Below, piece by piece: positions 9,631 through 19,855 of a DNA stretch of 23,108 nt. Below the pieces are notes generated by a model that saw nothing but the letters and a program-made list of their open reading frames with translations, did not search any database and was not told where the DNA came from. The position numbers and the translations under genes were made by a program. Origin of the DNA: Larix sibirica (lineage: Eukaryota; Streptophyta; Pinopsida; Pinales; Pinaceae); assembly GCA_004151065.3 (NCBI GenBank), contig NWUY0300017162.1, positions 7,682 through 30,789 of the forward strand, written 5' to 3'. Within the stretch, counting starts at the first letter, position 1, and each line of letters begins with the position of its first letter.

Positions 9631-10840
9631 ATGCTTTCCCAGATCTAAGTGTAACTTCCTATAGTGCAGCAGGGACTTCCTGCAACACTGTGTAGACTTC
9701 CTGAAGTGGAACAGGTGCAATATGATAGGTAGGAAAATTGGGATATGGTGGAAATCCAAAATTGTAAGTAGGTTGGACGACTTTATTGTTGGGGTTTGGA
9801 ATGGGCTGAGCTGGAATTCGTGTGGGGCATTGAGGGTTGGGTGGAGTTGGTAATTGTAACTGTTGTGGTTGAGTGACTTGTTATGTTATAGGCTGCGAGG
9901 GTGGAAAGTTCTGCATTGGAGGATAAGGAAAGGTGGTCATGCCTGATCATAAGGTGGACCTCTCCACCCTTGTTTCCAAGGCTATTGAGGTTGCTGTGAA
10001 ATAGGTTGGAATGGCCAATACTGCCATGGTACAGGAGTGTTCCACATTTGGTTTTGAACATAAGGAAATTGCATATTGGGATTTTGGGTCATACATGGAG
10101 GTCTAGGATGACAGGACTTCTGAGGTGCCATCGCACATAATGATATAACAGTCTCAGGTTCTGCATGATATATAGCTTTAATTTCTGGCAGAGAAGGACA
10201 ATCATTAGTAGCATGACTTAATTCACAAATACAACATACTCAATGTCGTCTAGTGGGCATTCTTTCGTTGGATGCTTCTTTCGGCATTTAGGACAGAATA
10301 TGGCCAATGCCCTATTTTCTTCCTCATGTCTCTTCTTTGTCTGCAGAGCATCAAGTTGTGAACTTAAATAACTAAGAATATTAGTCTTGAAATTGTCAAA
10401 TAAATTACCTATCTTAGTTCTTGTAATGCCCGTGTTTGTAGCATATTTAATGAACCTAGAAGGAGTGTCTCTGGGACCCTTCCCTGATTTAGAACTCCCC
10501 CTTGAATAACGTCTGCAAAATTCACATATGTCATCAAACTTCATTTCAGAGATGTCTCCTGCTCCCATCAGATTCAAAACTTCCAGATAATCTTCTCTCA
10601 TTCCCCTTAGCAAGATGGTTCTCAAGGCTTCTTTTCCTAGATTGTTCTGTTTAGACCTCTGCAGATTGTATTGAAACCTTTCTAGGTGATGTTCCAAGCT
10701 TTCTTCTTCCCTCTGAGTCATTCCAAATATTTCTTCCTGGATGTCCTTAGCTTTGAAATAATCTTGATACTTCCTTGGGAAGGTCTCCTTCATTTCATTC
10801 TAGGTTGCTATAGAATTCTCTCCCAAACCCATGAACCAAC
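9631..10840 (-). pseudogene. Gag polyprotein, copy A, N-terminus missing
   Basis: Gag forms the virus-like particle and binds the RNA. The minus strand has the later half of a Retrotrans_gag domain (MKETFPRKYQDYFKAKDIQE, REEESLEHHLERFQYNLQRS, LLRGMREDYLEVLNLMGAGD). This is followed by zinc knuckle 1 (CPKCRKKHPTKEC, CX2CX3HX4C) near 10245-10290. Knuckle 2 follows near 10201-10240 but is thrown out of frame by a one-base deletion relative to the second copy. The part down to about 9640 is a Pro/Gln/Asn-rich tail (QFPYVQNQMWNTP), also frame-broken. The first part of Gag is absent because the sequence stops at the N at 10841. The CX3H spacing differs from the canonical CX2CX4HX4C. Confidence 0.85.
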
Positions 10841-10841
10841 N
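10841..10841. other. single ambiguous base at the gag/RT junction (likely assembly gap)
   Basis: Left of the N, copy A of gag stops at GAACCAAC; right of it, copy B resumes deep inside RT. In the other copy, gag reads on past the equivalent point (13763) to its start at 14403. The N therefore marks a break in element order and is probably a contig join. Confidence 0.7.
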
Positions 10842-11600
10842 CAGAGAAAATACAAAGTATTTCTTGTTGAAATGTGGTTGGTGCATTACATAAACCAAAT
10901 GGTAATACCTTGTATGCATATGTGACCTAGGGACATGTAAATGTTGTCTTATCTTGATCTTCGGGGGTGATCCGTATCTGGTTCTAACCGCTAAAACCAT
11001 CAAGGAAAGAGAAATATTTCTTCCCTACTAGAGTATCCAGAACCTGATCTTTAAAAGGCAAGGGAAAATGAGATCTTTCATGTAGCTTTTTTTAACTCCC
11101 TATAGTCTATGCACACCCTCCATTTTCCATTCTTTTTGGGGACAATTACCAACGGGAACACCCACTAACTATCTGAGATATGGTAAATGAACCCTACATC
11201 TAATAATTTCTTAAGTTCTTCATTTACAATTTCTCTTAAGGATGGATTCATCCTCCTTTGCGGTTGTCTCATGGGTCTAGCATTTTCTTCTCTATAGATG
11301 TGGTGAATGAAAGTGTTTGGGTGAATCCCCCTCATATAAGTGTATTCCCAAGCAAAGACATCTGAAAATTTATTCAATGTCTAAATTAACTAGCTTTCTT
11401 GTGTATTATTTAAAGTAGAATTTATATTTAAAGGTTTCCCAGCAACAACTTCCACTATTTTACTACCACATTCATTCATTGAGTATACTGGGAATGCTAA
11501 TGAAAGTGCAGAATTCAATTCTTCTACTGAGCATTCTTCTTGAAAGTTTTGTTTTAGGAAATTATCAATAAAGTCATATTCATGAGTCGACTCCCCCCCA
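10842..11600 (-). pseudogene. N-terminal part of reverse transcriptase plus upstream linker, copy B
   Basis: The minus strand carries the linker (FSDVFAWEYTYMRGIHPN), the RT entry (RQPQRRMNPSLREIVNEELK, LLDVGFIYHISDS), the VIVPKKNGKWRVCIDYREL motif and the start of the palm (TFTCP region), then stops at the N. The YMDD-box region is not included. There are stops and at least one indel (near 11085-11095) and a TAG after SDS. It preserves residues that copy A lost, so it is useful for reconstructing the family. Confidence 0.85.
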
Positions 11601-12561
11601 AAATACTAAAGAGAATCTAGATTAGAAATATAATGATTAATCATATTGTCTTCAAAATTTTCATTAAACTCATGGTTTGAGATATAGTTAAAATGGGATG
11701 AATTGCTTCCTCAGTGTGGTCATCATCATCATTAAGCCATTGGTTTCACTCTTGATCAATAATAGGAATAGCAGGGGGGTAAAGGGTAATATTTTTTGTC
11801 TTTGTTCCTTGTGTAATAGTCATATTCCCATATCTACAGCTGATAAAACCATATTTTGTGGCCAACCAAGGTCTTCCTAAGATGAGGGGATTCCCCCCCG
11901 AGTTATTTTTTGGTTGCAGGACATAAAAATACACAGGTTACTCCTAGGAATCAAGAGAAATAACAATCTCCTCCAACACTCCCTCTGGTTTAATATTTGA
12001 TATGTTGACCAATTCCAAAACAGTGGGGGTGGGGAGAAGATCATATGATCATATATGGAAAAATGTATCCAATGTCATCAAATTGATGGTTGCACCCAAG
12101 TCAATCAAAGTATATTTGATGGGGTAATTATTGATGAAAGTTGTTGCTACGGAAATTCCATGGTTTGCATATTTTTCTATGGAGATATGAGTAGACATCA
12201 GTCTTGTCAACTTTCCTCCTACTTGGATGGTTGAAGGGTTCTTTCTTTGTCTCCCAGGTTTCTTGATGCACAATTCTTTTATTAATTTGGCGTAAATTGC
12301 TATATATTTTATTGTCTATAGTAGGGGAATTTTTATGCATAAATTCTTGAGCTCAGAAACAAAATCAAATTCAAGTGCAGTGATCAGTTCTTTTATTTCC
12401 AATCTTTCAAGGAAGGGAGGTGGAATTGGAGGAATATGATCTTGTGGGGGACTTGATTCCACATTAATTGGTGGTTTATTGGAATTATTTGTATCTAGTA
12501 TATTAGGAATATCATCCTCCTCAATCTCCTCTATTTTTTCTGCATTTTTTGTCCCCAACAC
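11601..12561 (-). pseudogene. aspartic protease region, copy B
   Basis: Same order as copy A. An acidic/proline-rich lead (KIEEIEEDDIPNILDT, SSPPQDHIPPIPPPF) is followed by FDFVSELKNLCIKIP, KKPGRQRKNPSTIQVGGKL, the catalytic segment TLIDLGATINLM, and NPLILGRPWLATKYGFISCR. The DLGA motif is kept. Frames are broken near 12050, 11940 and 12300. Below the protease the sequence runs through a short acidic stretch into the linker. Confidence 0.82.
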
Positions 12562-14403
12562 TTTCCCATATCTAAGTGTAACTTCCTATACCACATGAGG
12601 GATTTCCTGCAATACTGTGTGGACTTCTTGAAGTGAAACAGGTGCAATATAATAAGTAGGAAAAGTAAGGTATGGGGAAATCCAACATTGTAAGTAGGAT
12701 GGATCGCTTTATTGTTGGGGTTTGGAATGGGATGGGCAGGAATTTGTGTGGGGCGTGGAGCGTTAGCTAGACATAGTAACTATAACTGTTGTGGTTGAAT
12801 AGCTTATTGTTTCATAGGCTATGAGGGTGGAAAATTTTGCATTGGAGGATAAGGAAAGGTACTTATTCCATCATACAGTGGACCTCTCCATCCTCGTTTC
12901 CAAGGATTTTGAGGTTGTTGTGGAATAGGTTGGGATGGCCAATACTTCCACAGTCCAGGAGTGTTCCACATTTGATTTTGAACATAAGGAAATTGCATAT
13001 TGGGATTTTGAGTCATACCCAAGGATCTAGGATGCCAGGAATTCTGAGGTTCCATTGCACATAATGAGCTAACAGTCACAATTTATGCATGGTATATAGC
13101 CTTAATTACTGTAAAATAAGGACAATCATTAGTAGCATGACTTAGTTCACAAATATGACATACCTCAATGTTTTCTAATGGGAATTCCTTCTCAAGATGC
13201 TTCTTTCAGCACTTAGGACAGAATATGGCCAATGCCCTATTTTCTTCCTCTTGTCTCTTCTTTGTCTACAAAGCATCAAGTTGTGAACTTAAGGAACTAA
13301 GAATATCCATCTTAAAATTGTCAAATAAATTACCTATGTCAGTTCTTGTAACGCCCAGCTTGCAACAAATTTGGTGAACCTAGAAGGAATGTCTCTAGGA
13401 CTCTTTCCTGATTTGGAACTCCCCCTCGAATAGTGTCTTTACAACTCACATATATCATCAAACTTCATTTTATAGATATCCCTTGATCCCATAATATTCA
13501 TAACCTCTAGAGAATATTCTCTCATTCCCCTTAGCAAGATGGTTCTCAGGGCTTCTTCTCTAGATTAATCTGTTTAGACCTCTGCAAATTGTACTGGAAC
13601 CTTTCTAAGTAGTCCTCTAATCTTTCTTATTCCCTCTGAGACATTCCAAATATCTATTCCCAGATGTCCCTAGCTTTGTAGTAGTCTTGTTGCTTCCTTA
13701 GGAAGGTCTCCTTCATTTCTTTCCAGGTTGCTATCAAATTCTCCCCCAAACCCATGAACCAACGGAGGGCTACACCTTTAAGGGTAGCAGGAAATAATTT
13801 CATCTTATGGACATTGGAAGTCTAGTCATAGCTTCTACAGAGAGCATCAAACTCAAACAGAAAAGCATTAGGATATTCATTTGCCAAGCCATGAAAATTA
13901 GGAAGGGAAGAAGGAGGAATGTTTTTCAATGAGGTGGTCCCAGCAGAGTCCCTTATGGGAAATGCAAAGGTAGCAGTCTCCTCCTCGACATTTTATCGTG
14001 TGGTCTCTCGGTCTATCATATTTCCCCAAGTAATAAAAGGTGGGTCTTATGCTGTGGATTCTTAAGATGTTAAGGAGTTAGATTTTGATTCTATTACAGT
14101 ATTAGCTCGAAATTCTAGTTCAGGTTGTCCACTAAGCAGTGATTCGGTCCCCTCAAAGAGAGTGGATTTATCAATAGCTGTTGCATAAGATTGTATGGGA
14201 GATTGTTTGGGAACATAAACCCCTTGCTGTATAGGATCGATAATAGAGATCTGCTCATATTTCTAAGCGTCCACCTTTGGTATCCCCCCCTTCTTTGGTT
14301 TTCCTTCCAGCTTAGGATTATGGCTAGTTGTTACAACACTAGTAGGTGTGAGATCTGTCTTCCTTCTATTATATATTCCTATGAAATCACTATCCCTATT
14401 CAT
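12562..14403 (-). pseudogene. Gag polyprotein, copy B, with original N-terminus
   Basis: Starts at the minus-strand ATG 14403-14401 (MNRDSDFIGIYNRRKTD), about 180 nt downstream of the primer-binding site, a sensible leader length. The N-terminal 130 residues are low-complexity. The Retrotrans_gag domain follows: FHGLANEYPNAFLFEFDALC, MKLFPATLKGVALRWFMGLG, ETFLRKQQDYYKARDI. Two zinc knuckles come next, the second clear at about 13135-13175 as VCHICELSHATNDCP (CX2CX3HX4C). The tail is rich in Pro, Gln, Asn and Trp (MWNTPGLWKYWPSQPIPQQP). At least five in-frame stops fall where relatives or copy A have Trp, Gln, Glu or Arg, as expected from C-to-T and G-to-A decay. It was likely one frame with protease and pol, or separated by a frameshift that can no longer be seen. 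Confidence 0.88.
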
Positions 14404-14583
14404 ACAATCAAACAAAACAAAACAAACTTCTTAAAAAGAAAATCTACTTACCATTCAACACGATCAAGGCTTGGGAGAACCTATCTATAGTAGATGCGCA
14501 GGTTCTTACCTCTCATCTTACCCATCCTCTAGATCTAAAATGTTGGACAAACACACACTTCGTAGTAAAATTTCCTTAGTGCC
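14404..14583 (-). other. 5' untranslated leader of the Ty3 element
   Basis: Minus-strand sequence between the primer-binding site and the gag start. It contains a short run of TTTTG repeats (about 14411-14430). No gene is visible. Packaging signals usually lie here, but none can be identified by eye. Confidence 0.6.
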
Positions 14584-14601
14584 TCCCTGAAAATGGTGCC
14601 A
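14584..14601 (-). promoter_or_regulatory. primer-binding site of the Ty3 element (degenerate)
   Basis: The minus strand reads TGGCACCATTTTCAGGGA, three bases after the LTR end ...CTTTACA. Tat/Athila elements commonly have TGGCGCCGTTGCCGGGGA; each CG of that site appears here as CA, and the rest is also mostly C-to-T, as expected for methylation decay. It fixes the orientation and the 5' LTR boundary. Confidence 0.75.
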
Positions 14602-14604
14602 AAA

Positions 14605-15877
14605 TGTAAAGAAAATTATATAATATGATTTGTTGCATTTAATTATCAATCCAGGATAGTAAAGTGATGAGGCACTATGCACAATCTATGCAGAAATAAA
14701 ACTCCCAAAGTATGTCTAAAGACTAACTAATAATTATCCTATTCAATCACAACCTAAAACCACACTTAAAAACACAGAAATTATAAATTCTCAAATACTC
14801 ACACTATCCAGCATGACCATATCAATAAGGTAATCATCCTTGTGTGTGCCTTTGATTGTTGATGCCAATACTCAAAGAAATTCTAACCTCTATTACAAAC
14901 CAAATTGACTATTGGGCCCTTAACTAATACAATCTTATCAAAGCAAACCGATCCTACAACTAATTAAACAGAGTCCTCTTTGAAAACGAAGTATTTTCCA
15001 ACATGGTTCGAACAGTGTAGTGCTAGAATTCCTATGACCTTTGATCTGTTGACACCCCAGAAAGCCAACCTCATCAAATTAATTAGAAAGAAAACTCACA
15101 CATCTTCAAACCAAGCTTTATACTCTGGAAAATGAACATTCAAATTATATGTATTTATTCTACAAACTGAACAAACCATCTACATGAATTATTTAATAAA
15201 GCTAATTCAAAACTATATTAAATCGACTGTAACCAAAAATAAATGATACTATGTTCATTATATAATATAATTCCAATTCCAAATTCAAATAAACTATCAA
15301 AATAAACTAACACACAAGCAAAATATTTTCTACGAGTGAAGGGGGCCCTCCTCCAATTGCAAACACAATAATTTAATTAAAATTCAACACTGGATTATTT
15401 GCACACTAAGATATTCTATTAATAAAAAGTTTGAATAGCCAACTGATACACAGTAGCACAGAAAGATATCCCAAATGTGAACCCCCCATACAATACATAT
15501 TTATGTTTTTATAATTAATCTATAAAACAACAATAGCCTAACGATCTATCTAATTTTAGTCATCATAATTAAAATTTGAGTATAAATGGGTAGATTCCAT
15601 GCCAATAGGCGTGGGAACGCCCTTTACAATACATTCAGAATTGATGACTATAACCAAAAGGTAACCAATCTGTTAAATTGAGTCTTAATAACTCGAATCA
15701 TCTGAACCATACATGATGTGGAAATAGCACAGAAATTGCCCAGCAACTGGTGACACGTCGTAGTCAAATAAAACACATGCTGCAAAACATGCACCATTGT
15801 TGCAAGACTAGCTCGTTGTTGCTAGACTAGCCCATTACTACAATACTGGCTTGTTGTTACAAGACTGGATATTTATC
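14605..15877 (-). mobile_element. 5' LTR of the Ty3 element, truncated by element 2
   Basis: The lower end starts TGTAAAG on the plus strand (...CTTTACA on the minus), next to the primer-binding site. From 15393 it aligns with window bases 1-484. At 15877 the match stops dead within TTATCT and element 2 begins with TGTGGC. About 255 bp that the 3' LTR still has (485-738) are missing from here; they would lie beyond the inserted array outside this window, or have been lost. The tandem array at 15797-15872 matches that at 405-480. Confidence 0.88.
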
Positions 15878-16140
15878 TGTGGCATAAATTCGGTCCCCTC
15901 AAGGACTTCTTACTTAACAATACACATGACACTCACACAAACTTGGTGTAAATAGGATTCCAGAAGATGGCTTCTATTACTTCAATCGAATAATCGTTTA
16001 CAATGCGAAATGCAAAGAAATGTAAACAAATAAACTAGTCAACCTTAGCCTAATACAATATACAGAAGTAAGTGTGTGTTCTCTCAGTGTGAAACCCTCT
16101 CCTCCTCTCAGTATTCTACTAAATGCTAGAACGAATGAGA
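15878..16140 (-). mobile_element. first LTR of element 2 (3' LTR of unit C), upper boundary uncertain
   Basis: Starts TGTGGC at the insertion point and shares ACTTCTTACTTAACAAT and later blocks with the LTR at 19588. The LTR identity rests on its partner adjoining a tRNA-Met-type primer-binding site. The upper boundary is not fixed, because both copies are followed by the same internal sequence. A purine run on the minus strand near 16096-16114 (GAGAGGAGGAGAGGG) and another near 16511-16524 are both possible polypurine tracts, so the LTR could be about 0.23-0.64 kb. A TATA-like stretch lies on the minus strand near 16055-16065. Confidence 0.65.
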
Positions 16141-17464
16141 AATGAGTGACAAGCGATCCCTCCTATGTGCCTGTGCACTGGTCTTATACCCTACTACTCT
16201 ACTACTCATCCTGAGGTCCACTCCATTCCCCAAGACACTCTTCCTTTGTCCTTTGAATCCTCCAGGCCCTCTAGACATGTTGCACAACCTCTGCCTATGG
16301 TGACATCTATCCTGATCCCAAACCACCTGCATAACTGCTCATAAATTCCTCAACAACCCTGAATGGTTGTCAAGTACTCTGCCTTGACTTTTGAGCTTCT
16401 CTGACTCTACTACAGTAGTCGGTCCCATCACTGACCTTGATCATATTGTCTTCTCTCATCCTTCGACTTATCTGTCGGCTCTCTTTCGCTTCCAAGGATT
16501 CTCCTGTCCACCCCTTCCTCCTCACTTGGCTTTTGTCGCAAACCTGTCGGAGACGTCGTTCGACCACGCGTCAACCTTCGACGCCTTCCACTGCTTCCTA
16601 TCATCTGTTGGCCTCCTATCGACAGCTTCTGCTCAACTTCCTGGCTTCGACTTGCCAGTATTCCCTCGCACCAGTGGTCATTGGAACTCCCTCTGGTCGA
16701 CTTCTTCGCGTCAATCACCTTTGACTTGTCCTCTTGTGGTTAGTCGGTACTCTGGCGACCCAACCACACTCTTCATTGTTGACTCGCACTCATCCCACCA
16801 TGTCTATCCTTTGTTTGGCACTTCTTCCCCGACTTCATCCTCCATCGTTTCTCCTTCAGTCCCGCTGGTATGACGACTGGACGTCACTTCCTTTTGCTTT
16901 TGCGTTCGAAGCTTTCCTCTAGTTGATCTTCTCCTGCATCAAACCAGCTCTGTGACCATCGATCGATCTGATCCCTCTTGGCCTTCGTCGTCTTTATCCT
17001 TCGACCACTTTGATGTAGTCGAATTCCTTTGCGTTAGCGTCAGCATCGACTCATCTAGTCCTCCGACTGGCCTTGGCTCTATCGCAACTTGGCCTTTCAA
17101 CCGAAGTCTACTCTTGGTCATTCATTGACCCCTTGGACCAACTGTACTTTTATCCTATTAGAAGGAATCCACCCTCTGTGAGCGACTCACGTTGTCACTC
17201 TCTTTGGCCTCCACCTCGACCAATCCTCATATACTGTATGTTTTCAACTGCTCTTCTCAGTCTTCCAACCGGATCCATCGGTCATTGTCAACTCCTTAAT
17301 GCTTCCTTTGTCTTGGTCGATATAACCTCTGACCATTTCCATCACCCTGGATAAGTGTCAGACATCGACCCCAGTGGTCGGAAACCCCACAACTCACTAC
17401 CTTCTGTCGACTATCTCCCTTCATCCTAGAGGGCATGGACTGTACTCTAGGTATTCCTTATCGG
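16141..17464 (-). pseudogene. 3' part of the internal region of unit C, remnant reading frames
   Basis: Between the LTR and the main unknown ORF. Both units keep the same minus-strand frame over a stretch: here 16567-16370 reads RRKGWTGESLEAKESRQIS and KVSDGTDYCSRVREAQKSR, and the counterpart at about 20317-20130 reads nearly the same with a few stops. A second shared patch has QRKSV...GVDLRMS (about 16250 here, 19970 in unit D). It may be the C-terminal part of the same protein or a separate ORF. I do not recognise it. Part of this stretch may be LTR. Confidence 0.4.
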
Positions 17465-19468
17465 TCATGTCCAACTGTTTCCCTTGGGCTTGGATGTCGC
17501 TGCATCAGACTCCCAGGGTAAGAAAATAACTACGTCCTCGGTTCTGAACTTCCATTTTTGTCGGCGTCGATCCCATAATTGGTACCAAATGAAACTTGGT
17601 ACATTCACTTCATATTTCATAATTTTCTTCATGGCTTCGACCATGGCACCATTCCTCTTCATGAATTGGCTACATCCTCTGTTGTCGCCAATATTTATGA
17701 GGTACAAAAATCCATCTCAAAAGTTGTTCAAGTCAACTGTTGTCTCCACTAGGAACCCATGTTTAGTTCCAATCTCACAAATGGCTCTCAACAAGGCACT
17801 CAGCCCGTGTCTTCCTTCCCTTGTTGAACTCATGCTCAAATTTTCCAGAACCCATCTGTTCTATCTGACCCTTATGGTTGACATTGTTTGTCGCAATCAC
17901 ATGCTCCGCGGATGCATTCCAAGGGATAACTTGTCCTAGGTGTTGCTTATCCTCAGCAATATTGTCGGAATCTCCTCGAATTCCCCAGCCTTCTCTTGGG
18001 ATCTTCCTCCCATGTCACTTGTCGACTCGAACTCAGTGGCTCGCATCTCGACTGCAAGTTCGTTACCCACGTGGCTCATCGGCAGACTCCCTTCTCTACC
18101 TTCCACTACAAGTTTATCTATGACATGCTTCTCCTACTCCGACCATGGATGTCGACTCCTGTCCATGTCGGTTTCCTCCTTATCTGGGATCTTCAAGGCA
18201 CACTTTCCAACCCATTTCTCCACAGCAGCTGCTCCACTATCTTGGTCCAAGTAGGAAACAACATTCCTATCGCTTTCTGCTTCAATCTCGTTGGTATTTT
18301 ATTCAACAACTTCATCGACAGTTTTGACGTCTGCTTCATATCCACATTTGTGAAGGTCATCATTCCCCTTCACCTCGTCGATCACTTCCTTGACTGAAAT
18401 CTTCGCTTCCTCTGCAGTCCTTTCACCCAGCTACACTTCCATCTTATCGCCGATATGCTCATCTGACTCTTCAAGGGGATCCTCACTCGACTCTGCCATA
18501 TTTGCCTCTTGTCATGACGACTCAAACAATCCTTTGTCATCTGCTTCATCTGCAGGCAGGGTCCCCTCATGGACATCCTCCAGTGTTTTTCCTTCCTTTG
18601 GGGGACATTATGTGGTCCCATTCTCTCCTGTTGGGTTCTGACCAAATTCTGCTTCACATGCAGACTCCTCTTTGCACTCTTCAGGTAGTGCCTTAGTCAA
18701 CACTTCCATTCTTCACTCGACTCACTGTCGAACCTTGTCTATCTCATCGATTGAGACTACTTTCTTCCCCTCCATAAGGGTCTCTATCAACTCATCATGG
18801 CTAGAAGGTTCCTTTATGCCTTCTGCAGTCTCCCACACTTCCACTTGGAGAATTGTCTCTCTCAGCACTTCACACATCCTCGTCAAGGTTGTATTCTCCC
18901 TTGACCTTGGGATTTCTGCACCCTTACACCATTTGGCTTTCTTCTGGATCCCTCTACTGAGTCTGTCTCTCTTTGACCCTTCTCTAACAGTTCTACCCAG
19001 CTTGTCTACTGGAACTATTGTCTTCCGCGGGCTTGAACAGATCTTCGCTTTGTTCTTCCATTTCCCAGGTTTTACTGGGGCTTCCTTCCTCTTTAGAAGT
19101 CATTACACCAAGCATTCCATGGATGGTGTTCTTCCACTCTTCGAATCCTTGATCCTTTCAATTATAACTCTACCCACAACCACAGCTATGGAGCTACAAC
19201 TTTCACACTTCCTCAGATTGCCTCTACTCTGCAACCTGGTTCTGGACAACTCTACTCCACCTCATGGAGAAGTTATCCCTTCTTTAACTTTGTTGGACTT
19301 CAACTCTACCCAACCGCAACTGGAGTTGTCTACGCACTTGCAGTATTCTCCTTCTCTTAGGACTCTTTCTGAGCTTACACACAATTCTACCCAATCGCAA
19401 CTAGAGTTGTCTACGTAAGACTCTTCATCCCTTCGGATCACTAGATACTTTTCCATCCCTGATACCAA
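17465..19468 (-). pseudogene. unrecognised ORF of element 2, copy in unit C, decayed
   Basis: A minus-strand reading frame of about 650 codons in several broken pieces. It begins at ATG 19468 (MEKYLVIRRDEESYVDNSSC) just downstream of the primer-binding site, which is the gag position. An 81-bp in-frame spacing repeats VDNSSC-WVEL (bases 19382-19414 and 19301-19333). Next come a basic stretch, a highly acidic middle (Glu/Asp-rich near 18657-18382), KCALKIPDKEETDMDRSRHP, and finally KRNGAMVEAMKKIMKYEVNV with WYQLWDRRRQKWKFRTEDVV, ending at 17465. Every block has a counterpart in unit D in the same order. No zinc knuckle, protease or RT motif is visible. Gag-like function is possible from its position only; a captured host gene is the alternative. 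Confidence 0.55.
19301..19414 (-). repeat. 33-bp imperfect direct repeat, 81 bp apart
   Basis: Units 19301-19333 and 19382-19414 differ at four positions and lie 27 codons apart, so the repeat is in frame and duplicates VDNSSC-WVEL in the predicted protein. Confidence 0.75.
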
Positions 19469-19491
19469 CTAACACAAGTTAGGTTGGTATC
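19461..19491. repeat. inverted repeat / hairpin containing a PBS-like motif
   Basis: GATACCAAC...GTTGGTATC: a 9-bp stem, a one-base bulge, 4 more pairs and an ACAA loop. The left arm, with the bases before it (19456-19467), resembles the tRNA-Met primer-binding site at 10 of 12 positions. The whole stretch is also similar to the true PBS/LTR boundary at 19581-19610, so it may be an old copy of that boundary. Confidence 0.7.
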
Positions 19492-19548
19492 GTTGTCTCT
19501 CCTGTTCACAGGATTCTTCAACTCAACTCAACCAGAATCTATTTCCAC

Positions 19549-19560
19549 GCTCTGATATTA
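19549..19560 (-). promoter_or_regulatory. second PBS-like motif
   Basis: The minus strand reads TAATATCAGAGC, 10 of 12 matches to TGGTATCAGAGC, 25 bases from the perfect site. It has no adjacent LTR end, so it is probably a relic or chance duplicate. Confidence 0.4.
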
Positions 19561-19573
19561 CCGGCTCTTTACA

Positions 19574-19585
19574 GCTCTGATACCA
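19574..19585 (-). promoter_or_regulatory. primer-binding site of element 2, initiator tRNA-Met type
   Basis: The minus strand reads TGGTATCAGAGC, exactly the complement of the 3' end of plant initiator tRNA-Met as used by many LTR retrotransposons. It follows the LTR end ...CCTTGCATCA by two bases. It sets the minus-strand orientation and the LTR boundary at 19588. Confidence 0.88.
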
Positions 19586-19587
19586 AC

Positions 19588-19855
19588 TGATGCAAGGGCG
19601 GGTTGGTCAAAACTTCTTGCTTAACAATAACACATGAAGAAAACACACAAGGCACTCACAAAGACAATATGTGAACTGGAAATGCTGAGAAATTGACTTC
19701 TTCTATTACTTGGAAGAATTACAAGTTACATGCAATCTATTAAACAAGTTGGCCTCAGCCTGTTATAATATAAAGAAATAATGGTTCTTTCTGCATTGTG
19801 TTTCTCCTCACTGTGTGTGATCCTCCCCTCCTCTCAGTCTTTTGTGGAGTGCAAG
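19588..19855 (-). mobile_element. second LTR of element 2, shared by units C and D, upper boundary uncertain
   Basis: Begins TGATGCAAGG next to the primer-binding site, so the minus-strand LTR ends CCTTGCATCA. It serves as 5' LTR of unit C and 3' LTR of unit D, the arrangement left by recombination between LTRs of tandem or nested copies. It is clearly related to, but quite diverged from, the LTR at 15878. A minus-strand TATA-like box (TTTATATTATAA, about 19763-19774) is a possible core promoter. A purine run on the minus strand at about 19825-19840 or one near 20252-20264 may be the polypurine tract. Confidence 0.7.
19763..19774 (-). promoter_or_regulatory. possible TATA box in the second LTR
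   Basis: TTTATATTATAA on the minus strand, inside the LTR and about 180 bases before the LTR end, a reasonable place for a retrotransposon core promoter. Based on sequence likeness only. Confidence 0.3.

Larger units (their letters stand above)
7936..10840 (-). repeat. 2.9-kb duplicated gag-to-RT segment, copy A
   Basis: Aligns collinearly with 10842-13763 from RT through protease and linker to gag. A 205-base sample in RT shows about 10% mismatches. This copy is continuous with the rest of pol below 7936. Confidence 0.88.
10842..13763 (-). repeat. 2.9-kb duplicated gag-to-RT segment, copy B
   Basis: Partner of 7936-10840. This copy is continuous with the start of gag, the primer-binding site and the 5' LTR above 13763, and is cut inside RT at its lower end. 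Confidence 0.88.
15878..19587 (-). mobile_element. element 2, unit C: LTR plus internal region, 3710 bp, non-autonomous
   Basis: Tandem with the next unit at 19588-23108; equivalent points lie 3710 bp apart at the LTR start and about 3.76-3.87 kb apart inside. Read on the minus strand, the order is the LTR at 19588, the primer-binding site, the internal region, and the LTR at 15878. This gives a complete element in which I see no RT, RNase H, integrase or protease motif. The composition is pyrimidine-rich on the plus strand and rich in TCGA/TCGAC, quite unlike the AT-rich, CpG-poor Ty3 element. It is best described as a non-autonomous LTR element (LARD or TR-GAG-like). The superfamily is undecided; the tRNA-Met primer is common in copia but not restricted to it. 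Confidence 0.75.

Noticed and set aside
16391-16873. 160-codon plus-strand ORF
   Set aside because: The counterpart in unit D is broken. It is Ser/Pro/Leu-rich as expected from CT-rich sequence and lies opposite element orientation.
18672-19418. 248-codon plus-strand ORF, longest open frame in the array
   Set aside because: It is antisense to the minus-strand frame conserved between units. Unit D has no equivalent intact plus-strand frame, and its Ser/Leu/Thr-rich content reflects the pyrimidine bias.
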